64,000 nt of DNA from Leptolyngbyaceae cyanobacterium RM1_1_2 (GTDB lineage: Bacteria > Cyanobacteriota > Cyanobacteriia > Phormidesmidales > Phormidesmidaceae), in contig JAAUQI010000006.1 in the NCBI GenBank assembly GCA_012032345.1, forward strand, positions 53,440 to 117,439, read 5' to 3'. How positions within the stretch are numbered: the first letter of the stretch is position 1; each line of letters opens with the position of its first letter. A program made the translations under genes and the position numbers. This document shows, one piece after another, positions 26,281 to 36,245 of this stretch. A model generated the notes under the pieces. That model saw nothing but the letters and a program-made list of their open reading frames with translations. It ran no database searches and had not been told where the DNA came from.

Positions 26281-26597
26281 TGAGTTGTGTACGAGTAGAT
26301 AAGTGAATAAAAGGATAAAGCTTGTATTCCTTTATTTCAGGTCAGTACTCAATGCGCTAGGAAAAAGATGAAGAGTTTCCTTTTGTAAGTTTCATCTACG
26401 TAAACTTACGCTTCCTATTTGCAAAGGATTCGTAAAGATTGCCGTCCAACGTTAGATCTATCAGTAAATCCTTCTAAGCCAACTACAAGTATGTCTACAC
26501 ATTACTGCTGGAAATCTTTGCTTTAGCGTGGGGAGTTGTCAAACGCGCCTAGCCTATCAGGGTTGATTCATTGTAAGAAACGAAAAATCTTCTCAAC

Positions 26598-26878
26598 CTA
26601 GTTGGCAAGCTCCCGTAGAGCGGAAGTGACCGATTTGAAGCCATGCAGTCGGAGCAAATTGATAGTAATCGAACGCAGCAGTGAGGCATTGAGCAAGGCA
26701 TTCGGGTTTCGGCCATAAGTGTCATCCTCATGGAGAACCACATCTTTCGGCCAGTGCAATCGATTTTCAATGCTCCAATGCCCTCGCACCATGGCGTTAC
26801 AGAGACTTGCCGTAGTCGCAATAGAGCTGAGATAGTAGGCTCGATGGATGGAACCTGGTTGAGTGACAAAACTAATCG
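26598..26878 (-). pseudogene. ISAs1 family transposase C-terminal fragment
   Basis: About 93 residues: RAYYLSSIATTASLCNAMVR, GHWSIENRLHWPKDVVLHED and LLRSITINLLRLHGFKS. The HWSIENxLHW motif with the preceding YY(L/I)SS is the hallmark of ISAs1-type DDE transposases. The N-terminal and catalytic parts are missing: upstream the sequence switches abruptly into the end of the IS4-like gene. The stop is at 26598-26600. Confidence 0.82.
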
Positions 26879-28057
26879 GCGACATAGCAGTAGATGTGTA
26901 TTTTGAACTCGATTCGATAGGTGCGTTGGTCATGCTGTTTGCGTGATGCCATAGCGGGTTGAGGATCGCGGTTATGGGTAAAACGGACGTGACCAATGAG
27001 TTGCCACTCGTTTTCTAAGGCAGCTTTGAGCCAATCCCACGCAATGCGAAAGTAGCTATTGCCGCGAAACCAATGAGGGTCAACCCAGCGACGTTTGCCT
27101 GCGGCAACGACCTCAACCCCTTGGGCGGTGACGTAGAGGGTGGCGACGGCCAAGAGGAACCAGAGGCGGGAGAGGGCACAGAGGGAGCGAATCTCGGATT
27201 TTTGGAGATTCCAACTGTTGGATTGGTCGTCGAGAAACGCCTCTTCAATGTCGAAGCGCAAGCCGTATTCCTCGAAAGTATGCAGGCTGGTCGGTTCATC
27301 GCTGACGATGGCCCAAAACTCGCCATTGACGCTATTGGGGCCAAAGGCCACATGGACTGGGCCGTACCACTCCCCTTTATGGAGCTTGACGTTATGCCAA
27401 CAGACCGCCTCACCGCGCTGAAGATGAATGTCTTTCAATTGGCACCACCCATGACCGGCCCGCCAAATCCAAGTATTTCGCTTCACTCAAATCCGATAGT
27501 GCCACCCGAGATCACTCGTGATAGCCGTCATAGCATCGGTGTCAATAAAGCCCCGGTCGGTGAGCACGACCACTTTCACTCCTTGAGGCAATCGATTGAT
27601 GGCTTGATGAAGCATCTCTCGATACTCGCTAAAGGCGACCGAGGCACTACGGTGCTTGAGCACCCGCCAGACTACGGGAAACGCCCGGCCTCGGTGCACA
27701 ACTGCCAGGCGGAGCAGGCAATACTGATCCCAAAACAGTGAGGTATCTAAGCTCAGGTACAAACACTCCTCACTCCAATGGGCTAACGCGGCTTAAATCA
27801 ACGCTTTGTAAAGTCGATGGACGGTTAAGACGACTGTTATGCAACCAGCGACTCAAGCGCCGTTGTTTGCTTTGCGCCTGCACTCCTCGACACGCAACAT
27901 AAGGTAGCCACCGGGTCAGGCTAACCTCACCGCGCTGGAGCAAGCCACCACCATCCAAAAACAGGTCGTCAAATGGCCTCGATGCGCCCAGGGCACCGAT
28001 TGACCCAGCCAAGCATTCAAGGCATTGTAGAGGGGGGAGTTTTTTCACAGCGTTCAT
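26872..28057 (-). pseudogene. IS4 family transposase, decayed
   Basis: The N-terminus at 28057 (MNAVKKLPPLQCLECL) leads to LSRWLHNSRLN. An extra C in AACC (about 27817) shifts the frame to VHRLYKALI, where a TAA (about 27798) replaces a sense codon. The frame continues LYLSLDTSLFWDQYCLLRLA (first Asp) and VVVLTDRGFIDTDAM (second Asp), then hits TGA at 27487 in HYRI-stop-VKRNTW. It then runs to the YREK region YGLRFDIEEAFLDDQ, where the usual Lys is Gln. The TAA and TGA fit CAA-to-TAA and CGA-to-TGA changes. Several independent lesions mean a genuinely dead element of about 1.2 kb. Confidence 0.85.
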
Positions 28058-28157
28058 GCTTTTGAGTGGTACCTAAGCTTAGAACGCTGACTCCCCCTTC
28101 GTCTCCTCAATCCCTGAAACTACCGCGCAGCAAGGCACTCCGGTTCTCAAAATTAAC

Positions 28158-28170
28158 TTTTGTCAGTCAA
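28158..28170. repeat. Solo MITE terminal inverted repeat
   Basis: TTTTGTCAGTCAA, identical to the terminal repeat of MITE copy A, with no recognisable element body directly next to it. It may be what is left of another copy. Confidence 0.5.
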
Positions 28171-28246
28171 CCAGGCCAATCCTAGTGGTCAGCTAGAGTT
28201 GGGATTATCGGAACAGCCCTCTTATCAAGTTTAGGTATGCATATAA

Positions 28247-28320
28247 TATTGCGCCCAACAAAACCGTTGTTGTTGAGTTTCACTTCGTTTCACCCAACCT
28301 ACGCGAAGAACTTTTGTCAG
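28247..28320 (-). mobile_element. MITE-like element, copy B (truncated)
   Basis: On the minus strand it starts at the TIR CTGACAAAAG and reads TTCTTCGCGTAGGTTGGGTG, then AAACGAAGTGAAAC...CAACGGTTTTGTTGGGC, matching the first half of copies C and D. The second half is missing. Its first 40 bp form the 3' end of the XRE regulator gene. Confidence 0.7.
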
Positions 28321-28528
28321 CCGCCGCCTGATGCACCAGCAAATCTCCTGGCTGGCAGCGCAAGGCAACACAGAGAGCGTCCAAGGTGGCTTCGTCAATA
28401 CGAGTCAGTCGCCGCCGTACCTTAAGTCGTGAAATAGAGCGAGGATTCATGCCAGTTGCAGCAGCCAGCTCTTTATTGCTGATATCGCGTTCAGCCATGA
28501 TAATTGCTAACCGCCACTCAATCACCAC
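28280..28528 (-). CDS. XRE-family helix-turn-helix regulator with MITE-derived C-terminus
   Basis: 82 aa from GTG 28528. Residues 1-67 are a compact Cro/CI-type HTH (IIMAERDISNKELAAATGMN, PRSISRLKVRRRLTRID, LDALCVALRCQPGDLLVHQ) of the short type often found near mobile elements. From ADKSSSRRLGETK to the stop the codons are MITE terminal sequence, so the natural end was replaced by the insertion. The HTH itself is complete and could still bind DNA. Function and targets unknown. Confidence 0.75.
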   Translation of the reverse strand: MVIEWRLAIIMAERDISNKELAAATGMNPRSISRLKVRRRLTRIDEATLDALCVALRCQPGDLLVHQAAADKSSSRRLGETK

Positions 28529-28687
28529 TGCCCTACTGAAATACTGTGTTGTAGGCAGATGCCAGCACCCAGCTTAGTCTAGTATTTTGCAGCTAGACCG
28601 ATAGTGTCTAAAAATAGACCGTTGCGGTAGCGAAAAAATCAAAACCAATTTATACTTCAACCTGTCCGATTGCCTGCGAACGTAGGC

Positions 28688-28722
28688 AAAAAAAACGCGA
28701 TCGCACTAAAAAGGCGATCGCG
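28688..28722 (-). terminator. Rho-independent terminator built from HIP1 sites
   Basis: On the minus strand CGCGATCGC pairs with GCGATCGCG around CTTTTTAGT, followed by eight T. It lies about 100 nt beyond the PEP-CTERM gene stop and is correctly oriented for it. Confidence 0.8.
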
Positions 28723-28823
28723 GGCAAACTTATTTGATTACGCACCACGATACCAACTGTTCAGACCATTCCAGAACTGCTGCAGCAAACTGCGGTTCCA
28801 TCTCAAGCCAATAGACAAGCTGC

Positions 28824-29718
28824 CTAGCTGAGCTGCTTCTTGAGGGTACGAACCGTTCCTAAAGCAAACAATCCCAGCGCTACCACTGCACCCGGTTCAG
28901 GAATATCGGTCGTATCCTCAGATGCCCCAGTCTCGCTGTAGTCAAAAGAGGCGATCGCCCCGCTAGCGCCCTGATAGTTCACCATAATTCGCTGGATCCG
29001 GTCAAATTCACCCTTGCTATTGTTGAAAGTGTACTCTCTCAGGGAGTTGTCGCCTTCTAGGGGGCCACCTGTGGTGTCATTTTCAAAGTCCCACTGCTTT
29101 GACAAAACAGAGTCGGTAATGTAAGCCTCGTAGTTATCGTTATTAATTGTAAAATCGTCTCTGCCGTCAGCATAAGAGAACGTGAAGTTAAGCTTTTGAT
29201 TACGAATAACGGCTTCGTCTAAGTCTACAAAGCCGAACTTGTCAAAGGTGATGCCAGAGGCAAATTTCTCTAAGTCAAAATCAATGAAAACTTTACCACC
29301 GCTGCCAAAATCATCGGGCGTGTTGCCCTTGTTTTCCTGAATGATCAGCACGTTACCCTGCTCAGGTGTGTCATAGCCGTACCAGGAGCGGCCATTTTTG
29401 TAAGCTCCTTTGCCCGTTGCCAGGTCAGGATCTCCCCCCGTACAGGTATCAGTAAAATCGTTGGCAGAGTAGCCATTTTTGCCGTTTTTGCCCTTACAGG
29501 CTGTATCGTACAGCAGCAGTCCATAGGGACGATTGGTGTCGAAGGTAACGCCGTGAGTCTGCTTCCACTGGTCAGTGATGCGAGTACCGTCACCGGGGTA
29601 CCCCGAAGCCTTCGTCAAAATTGAGTGTGATGGCCTGAGCTGGATTGACAGCTAAGGCCCCTGTGGCGGCCACTAACATGGCGGCAGCCAAGCTTGGAAA
29701 GCGTTGAACGAGTTTCAT
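28824..29718 (-). pseudogene. PEP-CTERM sorted exoprotein, single frameshift
   Basis: Start ATG 29718 with GAGG 5 nt upstream. The signal peptide MKLVQRFPSLAAAMLVAATG ends near AQA. The frame ITLNFDEGFGVP then ends at a TGA, while the neighbouring frame continues PGDGTRITDQWKQTHGVTFD to the C-terminus. Deleting one C from CCCC (about 29598) restores a single ORF of about 297 aa. The tail carries IPEPGAVVALGLFALGT followed by basic residues, the exosortase recognition signal. Homologous proteins are exported and processed at the envelope; ligand unknown. A HIP1-built terminator lies downstream. Confidence 0.85.
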
Positions 29719-30494
29719 AGATACCTCAAGCAAATGGATTTTATAGTTTGGGTGGGGGCTTGAAGTAGTCAGGCTGATGCAAAACATGGCAGCAGCTGCA
29801 AAGAATCAGAGGAATGAACAGCCTTAGGTCAAAATCTACAAGAAGTAGCTAAGGTCAGGAATCTCCGTATGCTAGTAAATTAGAGGCAATATTTTACCAG
29901 CACAAATTCTCCCTCCTCAGCCTAACAAACGCATTTTCTGTTGAGTACAGAGGTTCAAAGGCTTTTATGGAGACTTCAATAAATCAGTATTCATACGTAA
30001 TCAGTAGCCAAAAGTAAAAATTTAGCTACAGCTAAGCTCAACCCCAACTCTCTACTGCTGTCGGTCGTAGAAATTGCTGAGTAGATTTTCCGCTTTCTCC
30101 GCCGCAGTAGAAGCTAAGAAAAGGGAAGTCTATCTCACAGCAGAGGTGGCTTTGCAGATAAAATTCAGATCAACTGTTAATAGCTGACCCGCTTGCAAAA
30201 ACGCTGCGAAGGTTGCTATCTAATACTTTGAGCTGATTGGCTGCTGAAGTGCCGACCAGACAGGTTTTTTCAACCGTAGTTGCATACTTAAAATTCGTCT
30301 GGGCTACAGCCAGAGTTGTAATCTCAGTCACAGGCGATCGCAGCTTTTGTCACAGGCCGTATGTATAAAGATCACGTCAAGCGCTTGGGTAGAGTCACTG
30401 AGATCTCTATCAAAAGGCGGGATATTTAGGATAGTTCAGTTTCGGCTCTACAACTTCCCGTTCCTGATTTATTGTCCCCAAAGAGAGTTTCGAC
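29719..30494. other. Long intergenic region, no supported gene
   Basis: 776 nt upstream of the divergent PEP-CTERM gene and the small protein at 30495. I see no RNA gene or repeat family. A 53-codon GTG-initiated minus-strand frame at 30170-30331 (LAVAQTNFKYATTVEKTCLV) has some coding look but no support. The region presumably holds two divergent promoters. Confidence 0.4.
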
Positions 30495-30761
30495 ATGCTA
30501 GCTCAATCTGTAAAACCTGCCCCTGTAGACGACCTCCGCGCTGAGCAAAATGCCTACGTTAAGCAAATTGGTATTGCTTACTGGATGAAGCTGGTACGAG
30601 AAGGCGTGCCCAAGTCGGATGCCCGCACTATCGCGGCTGCGATCGCCAAGTATGATGTTGCCAAGAGGCCACCCTCTTCAGAGCAAAAAGCACTGATTGT
30701 TCACTACAGCCCCCTCATCTGTCGTGCTCAGCTGTGGCGCACTAGCCTACTTTTGGACTGA
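30495..30761 (+). CDS. Small conserved cyanobacterial protein
   Basis: 88 aa, helical, no signal peptide. IGIAYWMKLVREGVPKSDAR, TIAAAIAKYDVAKRPPSSEQ and ICRAQLWRTSL look like a small all-alpha domain that I associate with cyanobacterial hypothetical proteins. The ATG at 30495 is preceded by AGAGAG. No functional residues identified. Confidence 0.55.
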   Translation: MLAQSVKPAPVDDLRAEQNAYVKQIGIAYWMKLVREGVPKSDARTIAAAIAKYDVAKRPPSSEQKALIVHYSPLICRAQLWRTSLLLD

Positions 30762-30788
30762 CACTTTTAGACTGACAGAGATTCAAAG

Positions 30789-31334
30789 CTAGCTGGCAAC
30801 AAGTTCTGCCACCTCTATCAGCAGCACTTCTTCGAGGCTAACGCGCTCTAAGGTCACCCCTGCTAGCTGCGATCGCTTAATCAAAGCATCTTTTAAGCAG
30901 GCCCCCGTTAAATCAGCGCCCGTCAGGTCAGCGCCGCGCAAATCGGCTCCTGTCAGGTCGGCGTAGCAGAGATTGGCGCTCTGCAAGTCAGCGCCGCTGA
31001 GCTGAGCTTTTTCTAAACTGGCTAAGCGCAGATCGGCCTGAGACAGGCAGGCGCGAGTCAAATCAGCCGACTCTAAGCAGCTACGAATGAGGACTGCCTG
31101 AGCGAGATTGGCGCTGCGCAAGCTGGTCTGCCTCAGGTTTGAGCGCCAAAGATTAGCGTAGGATAGATCTGCAAATTCTAGCTGCGCTTGCGGCAGGCTG
31201 GCACAAGAAAGATCCGCACGGTGCAGCGTAACGCCTGAGAGATCTGCGTGGGGCATCCAGGTTTCGCGCAGATTCCAGTAGCTGAAGTTGCGCTTGCCGA
31301 CGGCGTAGTCTTGCAGTAATTTGATAACCTCCAT
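30789..31334 (-). CDS. Pentapeptide-repeat protein
   Basis: 181 aa. From residue 30 to 165 it is built of about 26 A(D/N)Lxx-type repeats (for example LTGADLRGADLTGADLTGAC), which fold as a right-handed quadrilateral beta helix. The first 25 residues (MEVIKLLQDYAVGKRNFSYWNLRE) form a short helical cap. No signal peptide, so cytosolic. These proteins act as scaffolds or DNA mimics in a few cases; nothing here specifies a role. Confidence 0.9.
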   Translation of the reverse strand: MEVIKLLQDYAVGKRNFSYWNLRETWMPHADLSGVTLHRADLSCASLPQAQLEFADLSYANLWRSNLRQTSLRSANLAQAVLIRSCLESADLTRACLSQADLRLASLEKAQLSGADLQSANLCYADLTGADLRGADLTGADLTGACLKDALIKRSQLAGVTLERVSLEEVLLIEVAELVAS

Positions 31335-31555
31335 GCTAGCTCAGTATGCTCCGTTTCACATTTGTGTTTTTAAGAGGATTAGTTTCTCCAATTGTAAATT
31401 AATGTAACAAATGATCAGGTAAAATGCAATACTCTGCATTAGACAGGTGCATTAGACAAGCGGGCCGACAGCAGGCAGTTTAGGGCAACAGCGGGGCAGT
31501 TAGCAAGAGCAGCCAATAGCAGAGCCAGCGGCTGTTAGCTACCTGAGTCATATTT

Positions 31556-32122
31556 TCAGCTTGGGTTTACGTCAATGTTGGCATCACAGACTGTAGACCA
31601 GTTTTCTAAGCTAGCGCGGGCGCGCAGCAGTCCGGCCAGCTCTCCTCGATAGGCAACTAAGCGGCCCCGCTCAATCGAGTCTGCAGGCACCAGCGTAATC
31701 AGGGTATCAACGCTGGCGGCTGCACAGACCCAGTCTTGGGCAGCCACTGCTTCATCTATCATGGCCTGAGACTCCTCTACTCTGCGATTGCGCTCTTCAA
31801 TGGCTCGGATTTGGGCAATGTAAGATTCCACATTTGCGATCGCGGCTGTTGCGTAGCGATCGCCCGGTCTAGCCACCAGGGCACGACGAAAGTTGATCAA
31901 GGCGGTCTGGTAGTCTCCCTGCCCGGTGGCTGCGTAGCCAATTTGCATTGCCCGAGCATAGGCAGCGGCTGACTGCGCTGCGGGTGACTGTGCTGCGGGC
32001 ACCTGGCCTACAACCAGCGGCTGCGCGTTTGCCTGTAGTGTGGTGGTAAAGAGGGTCAAACCCAAACTGCTCAAGATTAGAGAAAGCGAAAACGTTGCTT
32101 TAATTGCCTGCTGCCGAGTCAT
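31556..32122 (-). CDS. Secreted TPR-like protein
   Basis: 188 aa with a signal peptide (FSLSLILSSLGLTLFTTTLQ then ANAQP). A TPR-like pair follows (YARAMQIGYAATGQGDYQTA, LINFRRALVARPGDRYATAA), then a helical segment with two cysteines. The architecture suits a periplasmic protein-interaction adaptor. No specific partner can be named. ATG 32122 begins MTRQQAIK. Confidence 0.75.
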   Translation of the reverse strand: MTRQQAIKATFSLSLILSSLGLTLFTTTLQANAQPLVVGQVPAAQSPAAQSAAAYARAMQIGYAATGQGDYQTALINFRRALVARPGDRYATAAIANVESYIAQIRAIEERNRRVEESQAMIDEAVAAQDWVCAAASVDTLITLVPADSIERGRLVAYRGELAGLLRARASLENWSTVCDANIDVNPS

Positions 32123-32398
32123 GTTGATATGAAAACCTATACAATTGTGCGATCGCCCCTAAGTTAGAGGATCTTAGTCACTTTTAGCGACTCTGCAAAA
32201 TTTATATAAGTTTCCTGAGCTAAACCTAGCCATCCAAATCGATTCATACAGAATTGATTTATACAGATAGGACGAGCAGTTTGCCTATTCACCCCTTCAC
32301 CGAAGACGACTAGCTGCGCGTTTGTGTATTCTGGATTTGCTCGAATGCTCTATTCTTAACTGAGATAAGCCACCGGAAATTAGGAGAAGTAAGCGGCT

Positions 32399-34210
32399 AT
32401 GCGACTGTCTCAGATGCTCTTTGTAACCCTGCGGGAAGATCCTGCTGAGGCAGAAATTCCCAGTCATAAGCTGCTGCTGCGGGCAGGCTATTTCCGCCGC
32501 ATTGCTAGCGGTGTATATGCTTATCTGCCGCTGCTGTGGCGGGTATTGGGCAAAGTTTCTAAGATTGTCCGCGAAGAGATGGACGCTACAGGCGCGCAGG
32601 AGTGTCTGCTGCCCCAGCTACAGCCCGCTGAGCTATGGCAAGAGTCGGGCCGCTGGGAAACTTATACCAAGGCCGAAGGCATTATGTTTTCGCTGGTTGA
32701 CAGGCGAGAGCAGTCGATGGGTTTGGGGCCAACCCATGAAGAGGTGATTACGGCGATCGCCCGCGATATGATCCGCTCCTACCGTCAGCTACCGCTGCAT
32801 CTCTATCAGCTTCAAACCAAGTTCCGAGATGAGATTCGGCCTCGCTTTGGCCTGATGCGCGGGCGTGAGTTCATCATGAAAGATGGCTACTCATTTCATC
32901 CTGACCGGGAAAGCCTGAAAAAAACCTATCAGGATATGTATACGGCCTACAGCAACATGCTGCGCCGCTGTGGGCTGACCTTTCGAGCTGTTGAGGCAGA
33001 CTCTGGCGCGATTGGCGGATCGGGTTCCCATGAGTTTATGGTGCTGGCTGAGGCGGGTGAAGACGAGGTGCTCTATACCGACGACGGCCAGTACGCAGCC
33101 AATGTTGAAAAGGCAGTTTCCCTTGCGGCTGATGCCGTTGACTCTCCCTTTGCAGCTTTTACCAAGCTAGAGACGCCCAATACGCCCACGATTGAGTCAC
33201 TGGCTGAATTTCTCAAGTGTTCGCCCACCCAAATTGTCAAAAACGTACTCTATCACGCGGGCTATGACAGCGGCGTGACGGCTCTGGTGCTGGTAAATAT
33301 TCGTGGCGACCAAGAGGTGAATGAAGTCAAGCTGCAAAATGAGCTGAGCAAGCTGGCGGCTGAGTACGGCGGCAATACGCTGCTAACGCTGGAAGTCCCT
33401 GACGAAACGGCGCAGAAGCAGTGGGCTGCAAAAGCGCTGCCGCTGGGTTATCTCTCGCCGGGACTCTCAGACGAGTACATTCAGCCCCAGGCTAAAGCTT
33501 TTGCCCCCAAATTTTTACGACTGGTCGATCAGACCGCCGTGGAGCTAAAAAACTTTGTCACAGGCTCCGATCGCTCTGGCTATCACGTTGTTGGAGCCAA
33601 CTGGGGCGAACAGTTTGAGCTACCGCAGCAGGTAGTAAACGTGCGTAAAGCGCAGGCGGGCGATCGCGCTGTGCATGATCCTAGCCAAACACTGCAAACA
33701 GCGCGGGGTATTGAGATTGGCCATATTTTTCAGCTCGGCACCAAGTATTCGCAAGCTCTCGGGGCCACCTACACCAGCGAAGCCGGAGAAGAAATACCCT
33801 TGGTGATGGGCTGCTACGGGGTGGGCGTATCGCGGCTAGCCCAGGCAGCGGTGGAGCAGTCTTATGACAAAGACGGCATTATCTGGCCGGTGGCGATCGC
33901 GCCCTACCAGGCCATTGTGGTCATTCCCAACATAGCGGACGAGCAGCAGGTCGAGGCCGCAGAAAAGCTCTACAGCGACCTCAACGCAGCCGGAATTGAA
34001 ACCCTGCTCGACGATCGCAATGAGCGCGCGGGCGTCAAGTTCAAGGACGCCGATTTAATTGGCATTCCGTTTCGGGTGGTGACGGGGCGATCGCTCAAAG
34101 ACGGCAAAGTGGAAGTTGTTCAACGCGCTAGCCGTGCATCTAGCGATATGCTGATTGCAGAGGTGGTCACCACGCTGCGGCAGTGGATCGATGACGCCTT
34201 AGACTCGTAG
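32399..34210 (+). CDS. proS: Prolyl-tRNA synthetase
   Basis: 603 aa, bacterial-type ProRS with an inserted editing domain. Class II motifs are present: motif 1 around [20 protein letters not shown], motif 2 in [20 protein letters not shown], and motif 3 in [18 protein letters not shown]. The INS editing domain lies between residues 225 and 400, followed by the anticodon-binding domain ([11 protein letters not shown]...[20 protein letters not shown]). It charges tRNA-Pro in the cytosol. The next gene starts 2 nt after the stop, so the two are co-transcribed. Confidence 0.97.
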   Translation: MRLSQMLFVTLREDPAEAEIPSHKLLLRAGYFRRIASGVYAYLPLLWRVLGKVSKIVREEMDATGAQECLLPQLQPAELWQESGRWETYTKAEGIMFSLVDRREQSMGLGPTHEEVITAIARDMIRSYRQLPLHLYQLQTKFRDEIRPRFGLMRGREFIMKDGYSFHPDRESLKKTYQDMYTAYSNMLRRCGLTFRAVEADSGAIGGSGSHEFMVLAEAGEDEVLYTDDGQYAANVEKAVSLAADAVDSPFAAFTKLETPNTPTIESLAEFLKCSPTQIVKNVLYHAGYDSGVTALVLVNIRGDQEVNEVKLQNELSKLAAEYGGNTLLTLEVPDETAQKQWAAKALPLGYLSPGLSDEYIQPQAKAFAPKFLRLVDQTAVELKNFVTGSDRSGYHVVGANWGEQFELPQQVVNVRKAQAGDRAVHDPSQTLQTARGIEIGHIFQLGTKYSQALGATYTSEAGEEIPLVMGCYGVGVSRLAQAAVEQSYDKDGIIWPVAIAPYQAIVVIPNIADEQQVEAAEKLYSDLNAAGIETLLDDRNERAGVKFKDADLIGIPFRVVTGRSLKDGKVEVVQRASRASSDMLIAEVVTTLRQWIDDALDS

Positions 34211-34212
34211 GC

Positions 34213-35007
34213 ATGGAACTGATTACTATTCTGCTTTCGACGCTGCTGGCGATCGTCTCGCCAGTGGGTTTTGTGGTCGATCAGGTGGCCGAAAACGCCA
34301 TTCGAGCGCAGCTAATCTCAGTCGATGAGCTAGAAGTTCGGGTGGATAATGCCCCGACGCTGCAGTTTTTGCAGGGTAAGGTTGAGCATATTCGAGTGGC
34401 GGGACGGGGCATTGTGCCCGTTGAGAATTTACGTATTGCTGCTTTTGAGGTCGAAACTGATACTGTCGATTTTGACTTTGAGCGACTGCGACGCGGCGAG
34501 GTCAAGCTAGATGCGCCCTTTCAGGCGGGGATTCGCTTAGAAATGAGCGAGGCGGATATCAATCAGTTTTTGGCCTCGCCAGCGGTGGGGGAGCGGCTGA
34601 ATAATCTACGGTTTAATTTATTTTCAGAACGGCGATCGCGGCAGGCTCAGCGCTACCGTTTGCAAAATCCCCAAGTGCATCTGATCGGTAATAATCGACT
34701 GCAGATTCAGGTCGATATCACCGATGTGGTCTCTGCTGAGGATCTGGCGGTCGTGGTCGAAACAGGCTTTTTGATTGCAGGTGGCTCTCGCCTACAGCTC
34801 GTAAATCCCACAGTTACCGTAGACGATTCACCAGCACCCAGCCAGCTGGTGCAGCAGATAATTGAGGGCATCAATGACGGCTTCAATTTACAAACGCTGG
34901 AACCCTCAGGGGTGACCACTCGAATTTTGGAGCTAACAGTTGGCGAGTCTGCGGTGAATTTGGCCCTATTTGCTAGAGTTGAGCCAGCCGCTATTGAGGG
35001 CGATTGA
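34213..35007 (+). CDS. DUF2993 (LmeA-type) lipid-binding-like protein
   Basis: 264 aa. A hydrophobic start (LITILLSTLLAIVSPVGFVV) is followed by a DUF2993 domain (ENAIRAQLISVDELEVRVDN, FLQGKVEHIRVAGRGIVP, MSEADINQFLASPAVGERLN). The family adopts a BPI/TULIP-like fold, and the actinobacterial LmeA binds phospholipids at the envelope. A similar lipid-handling role here is inference. It starts 2 nt after proS, whose stop it nearly overlaps. A dispersed 86-bp repeat begins 13 nt after its stop. Confidence 0.8.
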   Translation: MELITILLSTLLAIVSPVGFVVDQVAENAIRAQLISVDELEVRVDNAPTLQFLQGKVEHIRVAGRGIVPVENLRIAAFEVETDTVDFDFERLRRGEVKLDAPFQAGIRLEMSEADINQFLASPAVGERLNNLRFNLFSERRSRQAQRYRLQNPQVHLIGNNRLQIQVDITDVVSAEDLAVVVETGFLIAGGSRLQLVNPTVTVDDSPAPSQLVQQIIEGINDGFNLQTLEPSGVTTRILELTVGESAVNLALFARVEPAAIEGD

Positions 35008-35020
35008 TAAAAAATATTGG

Positions 35021-35106
35021 TATAGCGAAAGGCAGAAGGCTGAATAGGATGCCGATCACGTAAAGATTCAGCGATCTGAGTTGTCCTAACCAAACTGCGG
35101 TTTGCT
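35021..35106. repeat. 86-bp dispersed repeat, copy 1
   Basis: 82 of 86 bases match 49981-50066, from TATAGCGAAAGGCAGAAGG to CAAACTGCGGTTTGCT. It lies between the DUF2993 and GerMN genes. No transposase is linked to either copy. Confidence 0.9.
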
Positions 35107-35167
35107 GTATCTACAGGAAGTGGGTCTTTGATACTGAGGTTTTAGCTCTGAGCGCTAAGAGAAAAAA

Positions 35168-35881
35168 ATGGAAGACAAAAAAGGACTGCGAAAGATTCCC
35201 ATCGGCATTGTGGCTGGACTGTCTGCTGTGGTGTTGATCGCGGGAGGAGCGACGGCTTTGCTTACCTGGCGATCGCTCTCGCCCAAAACTGCCGTCCCCG
35301 AGTTTCCCAGCATTGATCAGCCAGCAGACAATAGCCCTGACCAGCCGCTAGAGCCGGGTGCCACCGCCCCGACAGCGCCGCGATCGCCCCAGACCGATAC
35401 CCAAACTGCTGCCCAGCCTGAAATCACAGCAACGGGCCAGGTCTACTGGCTAGAAGACGAGGGCACCCGGTTTGTGCTAACGCCCCAGGCTCTAAAGCTT
35501 GAAGCCGAACAGCCCAAAGAACAGATTCAGCTTGCTTTTGAGCAACTGCTGGCGGGGCCAGATGCCTCGGTCAGTGGGGCTTCCGCGATTCCAGCAGAGA
35601 CTGAGCTGTTGGGCGTTGAGGTTGCTAGCGACGGAGTGCATGTTGACCTTTCTCAAGACTTTACCTACGGGGGCGGTAGCGCTGCCATGATGGGGCGTCT
35701 GGGGCAGATAATCTTTACCGCTAGCAGCCTTGATCCAGAGACGCCTGTGTGGATATCGGTGGCCGGAGAGCCGCTGACTTTGCTGGGCGGGGAAGGGCTA
35801 GAGGTGCTGCAGCCGATGACGCGATCGCAGTTTGAAGCAACTATCCGCTTTAGAGACCGGGCTTGGTGCCATTACTGCTAA
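35168..35881 (+). CDS. GerMN domain lipoprotein-like membrane protein
   Basis: 237 aa. An N-terminal anchor (IGIVAGLSAVVLIAGGATAL) is followed by a Pro/Thr-rich linker and a GerMN domain at about residues 90-225 (GQVYWLEDEGTRFVLTPQAL, IPAETELLGVEVASDGVHVD, SLDPETPVWISVAGEPL). The domain occurs in spore-germination GerM and in envelope proteins of non-sporing bacteria, where it may bind cell-wall components. It is likely periplasmic. The 3' end overlaps the convergent arsR-type gene by 32 nt. Confidence 0.83.
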   Translation: MEDKKGLRKIPIGIVAGLSAVVLIAGGATALLTWRSLSPKTAVPEFPSIDQPADNSPDQPLEPGATAPTAPRSPQTDTQTAAQPEITATGQVYWLEDEGTRFVLTPQALKLEAEQPKEQIQLAFEQLLAGPDASVSGASAIPAETELLGVEVASDGVHVDLSQDFTYGGGSAAMMGRLGQIIFTASSLDPETPVWISVAGEPLTLLGGEGLEVLQPMTRSQFEATIRFRDRAWCHYC

Positions 35882-36245
35882 TACTGCCGTTATGGCCATT
35901 ATGGGCGGCGAGGCTAAAGGCCCGGAAATGCTGGGCTTGTTCTTCGATGCGGCTGGCAATGCGATCGCAGACAAGCTGGCAAAGGTCAAATATTAGCTCA
36001 TCAGAGACACTGTAATAAGCTGAGGTGCCTTCAGTGCGTCGGGTCAAAAACCCGGCCTGTAGCATCACCTTAAGATGCTTAGAAACGTTAGCCTGACTGG
36101 TTTCTGTCGCCTCAACAAGTTCTTGAACACATTTTTCCTGATGGCGTAGCAGATTCAACAGCCGCAAACGCATAGGTTCGCTAAGAATGCTGAAATATTC
36201 AGCCACCTGCTGAACCACTTCTGTGGATACAGGCTCCATGAACAT
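35850..36245 (-). CDS. ArsR/SmtB family transcriptional regulator
   Basis: 131 aa winged helix: FSILSEPMRLRLLNLLRHQE, the recognition helix TSQANVSKHLKVMLQAGFL, and the wing RRTEGTSAYYSV. Cysteines occur at residues 39, 89 and 93 (EKCVQEL, FDLCQLVCDR), so thiol or metal sensing is possible. The classical ELCVCDL metal motif of ArsR is absent. It resembles an ArsR-type protein widespread in cyanobacteria. Its targets are unknown; the sulfide-type island 5-7 kb away is one candidate, which is speculation. Confidence 0.88.
   Translation of the reverse strand: MFMEPVSTEVVQQVAEYFSILSEPMRLRLLNLLRHQEKCVQELVEATETSQANVSKHLKVMLQAGFLTRRTEGTSAYYSVSDELIFDLCQLVCDRIASRIEEQAQHFRAFSLAAHNGHNGSISSNGTKPGL

Noticed and set aside
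30170..30331. 53-codon GTG-initiated frame on the minus strand
   Set aside because: No Shine-Dalgarno sequence, no family similarity that I can name, and GTG starts of this length are common by chance.
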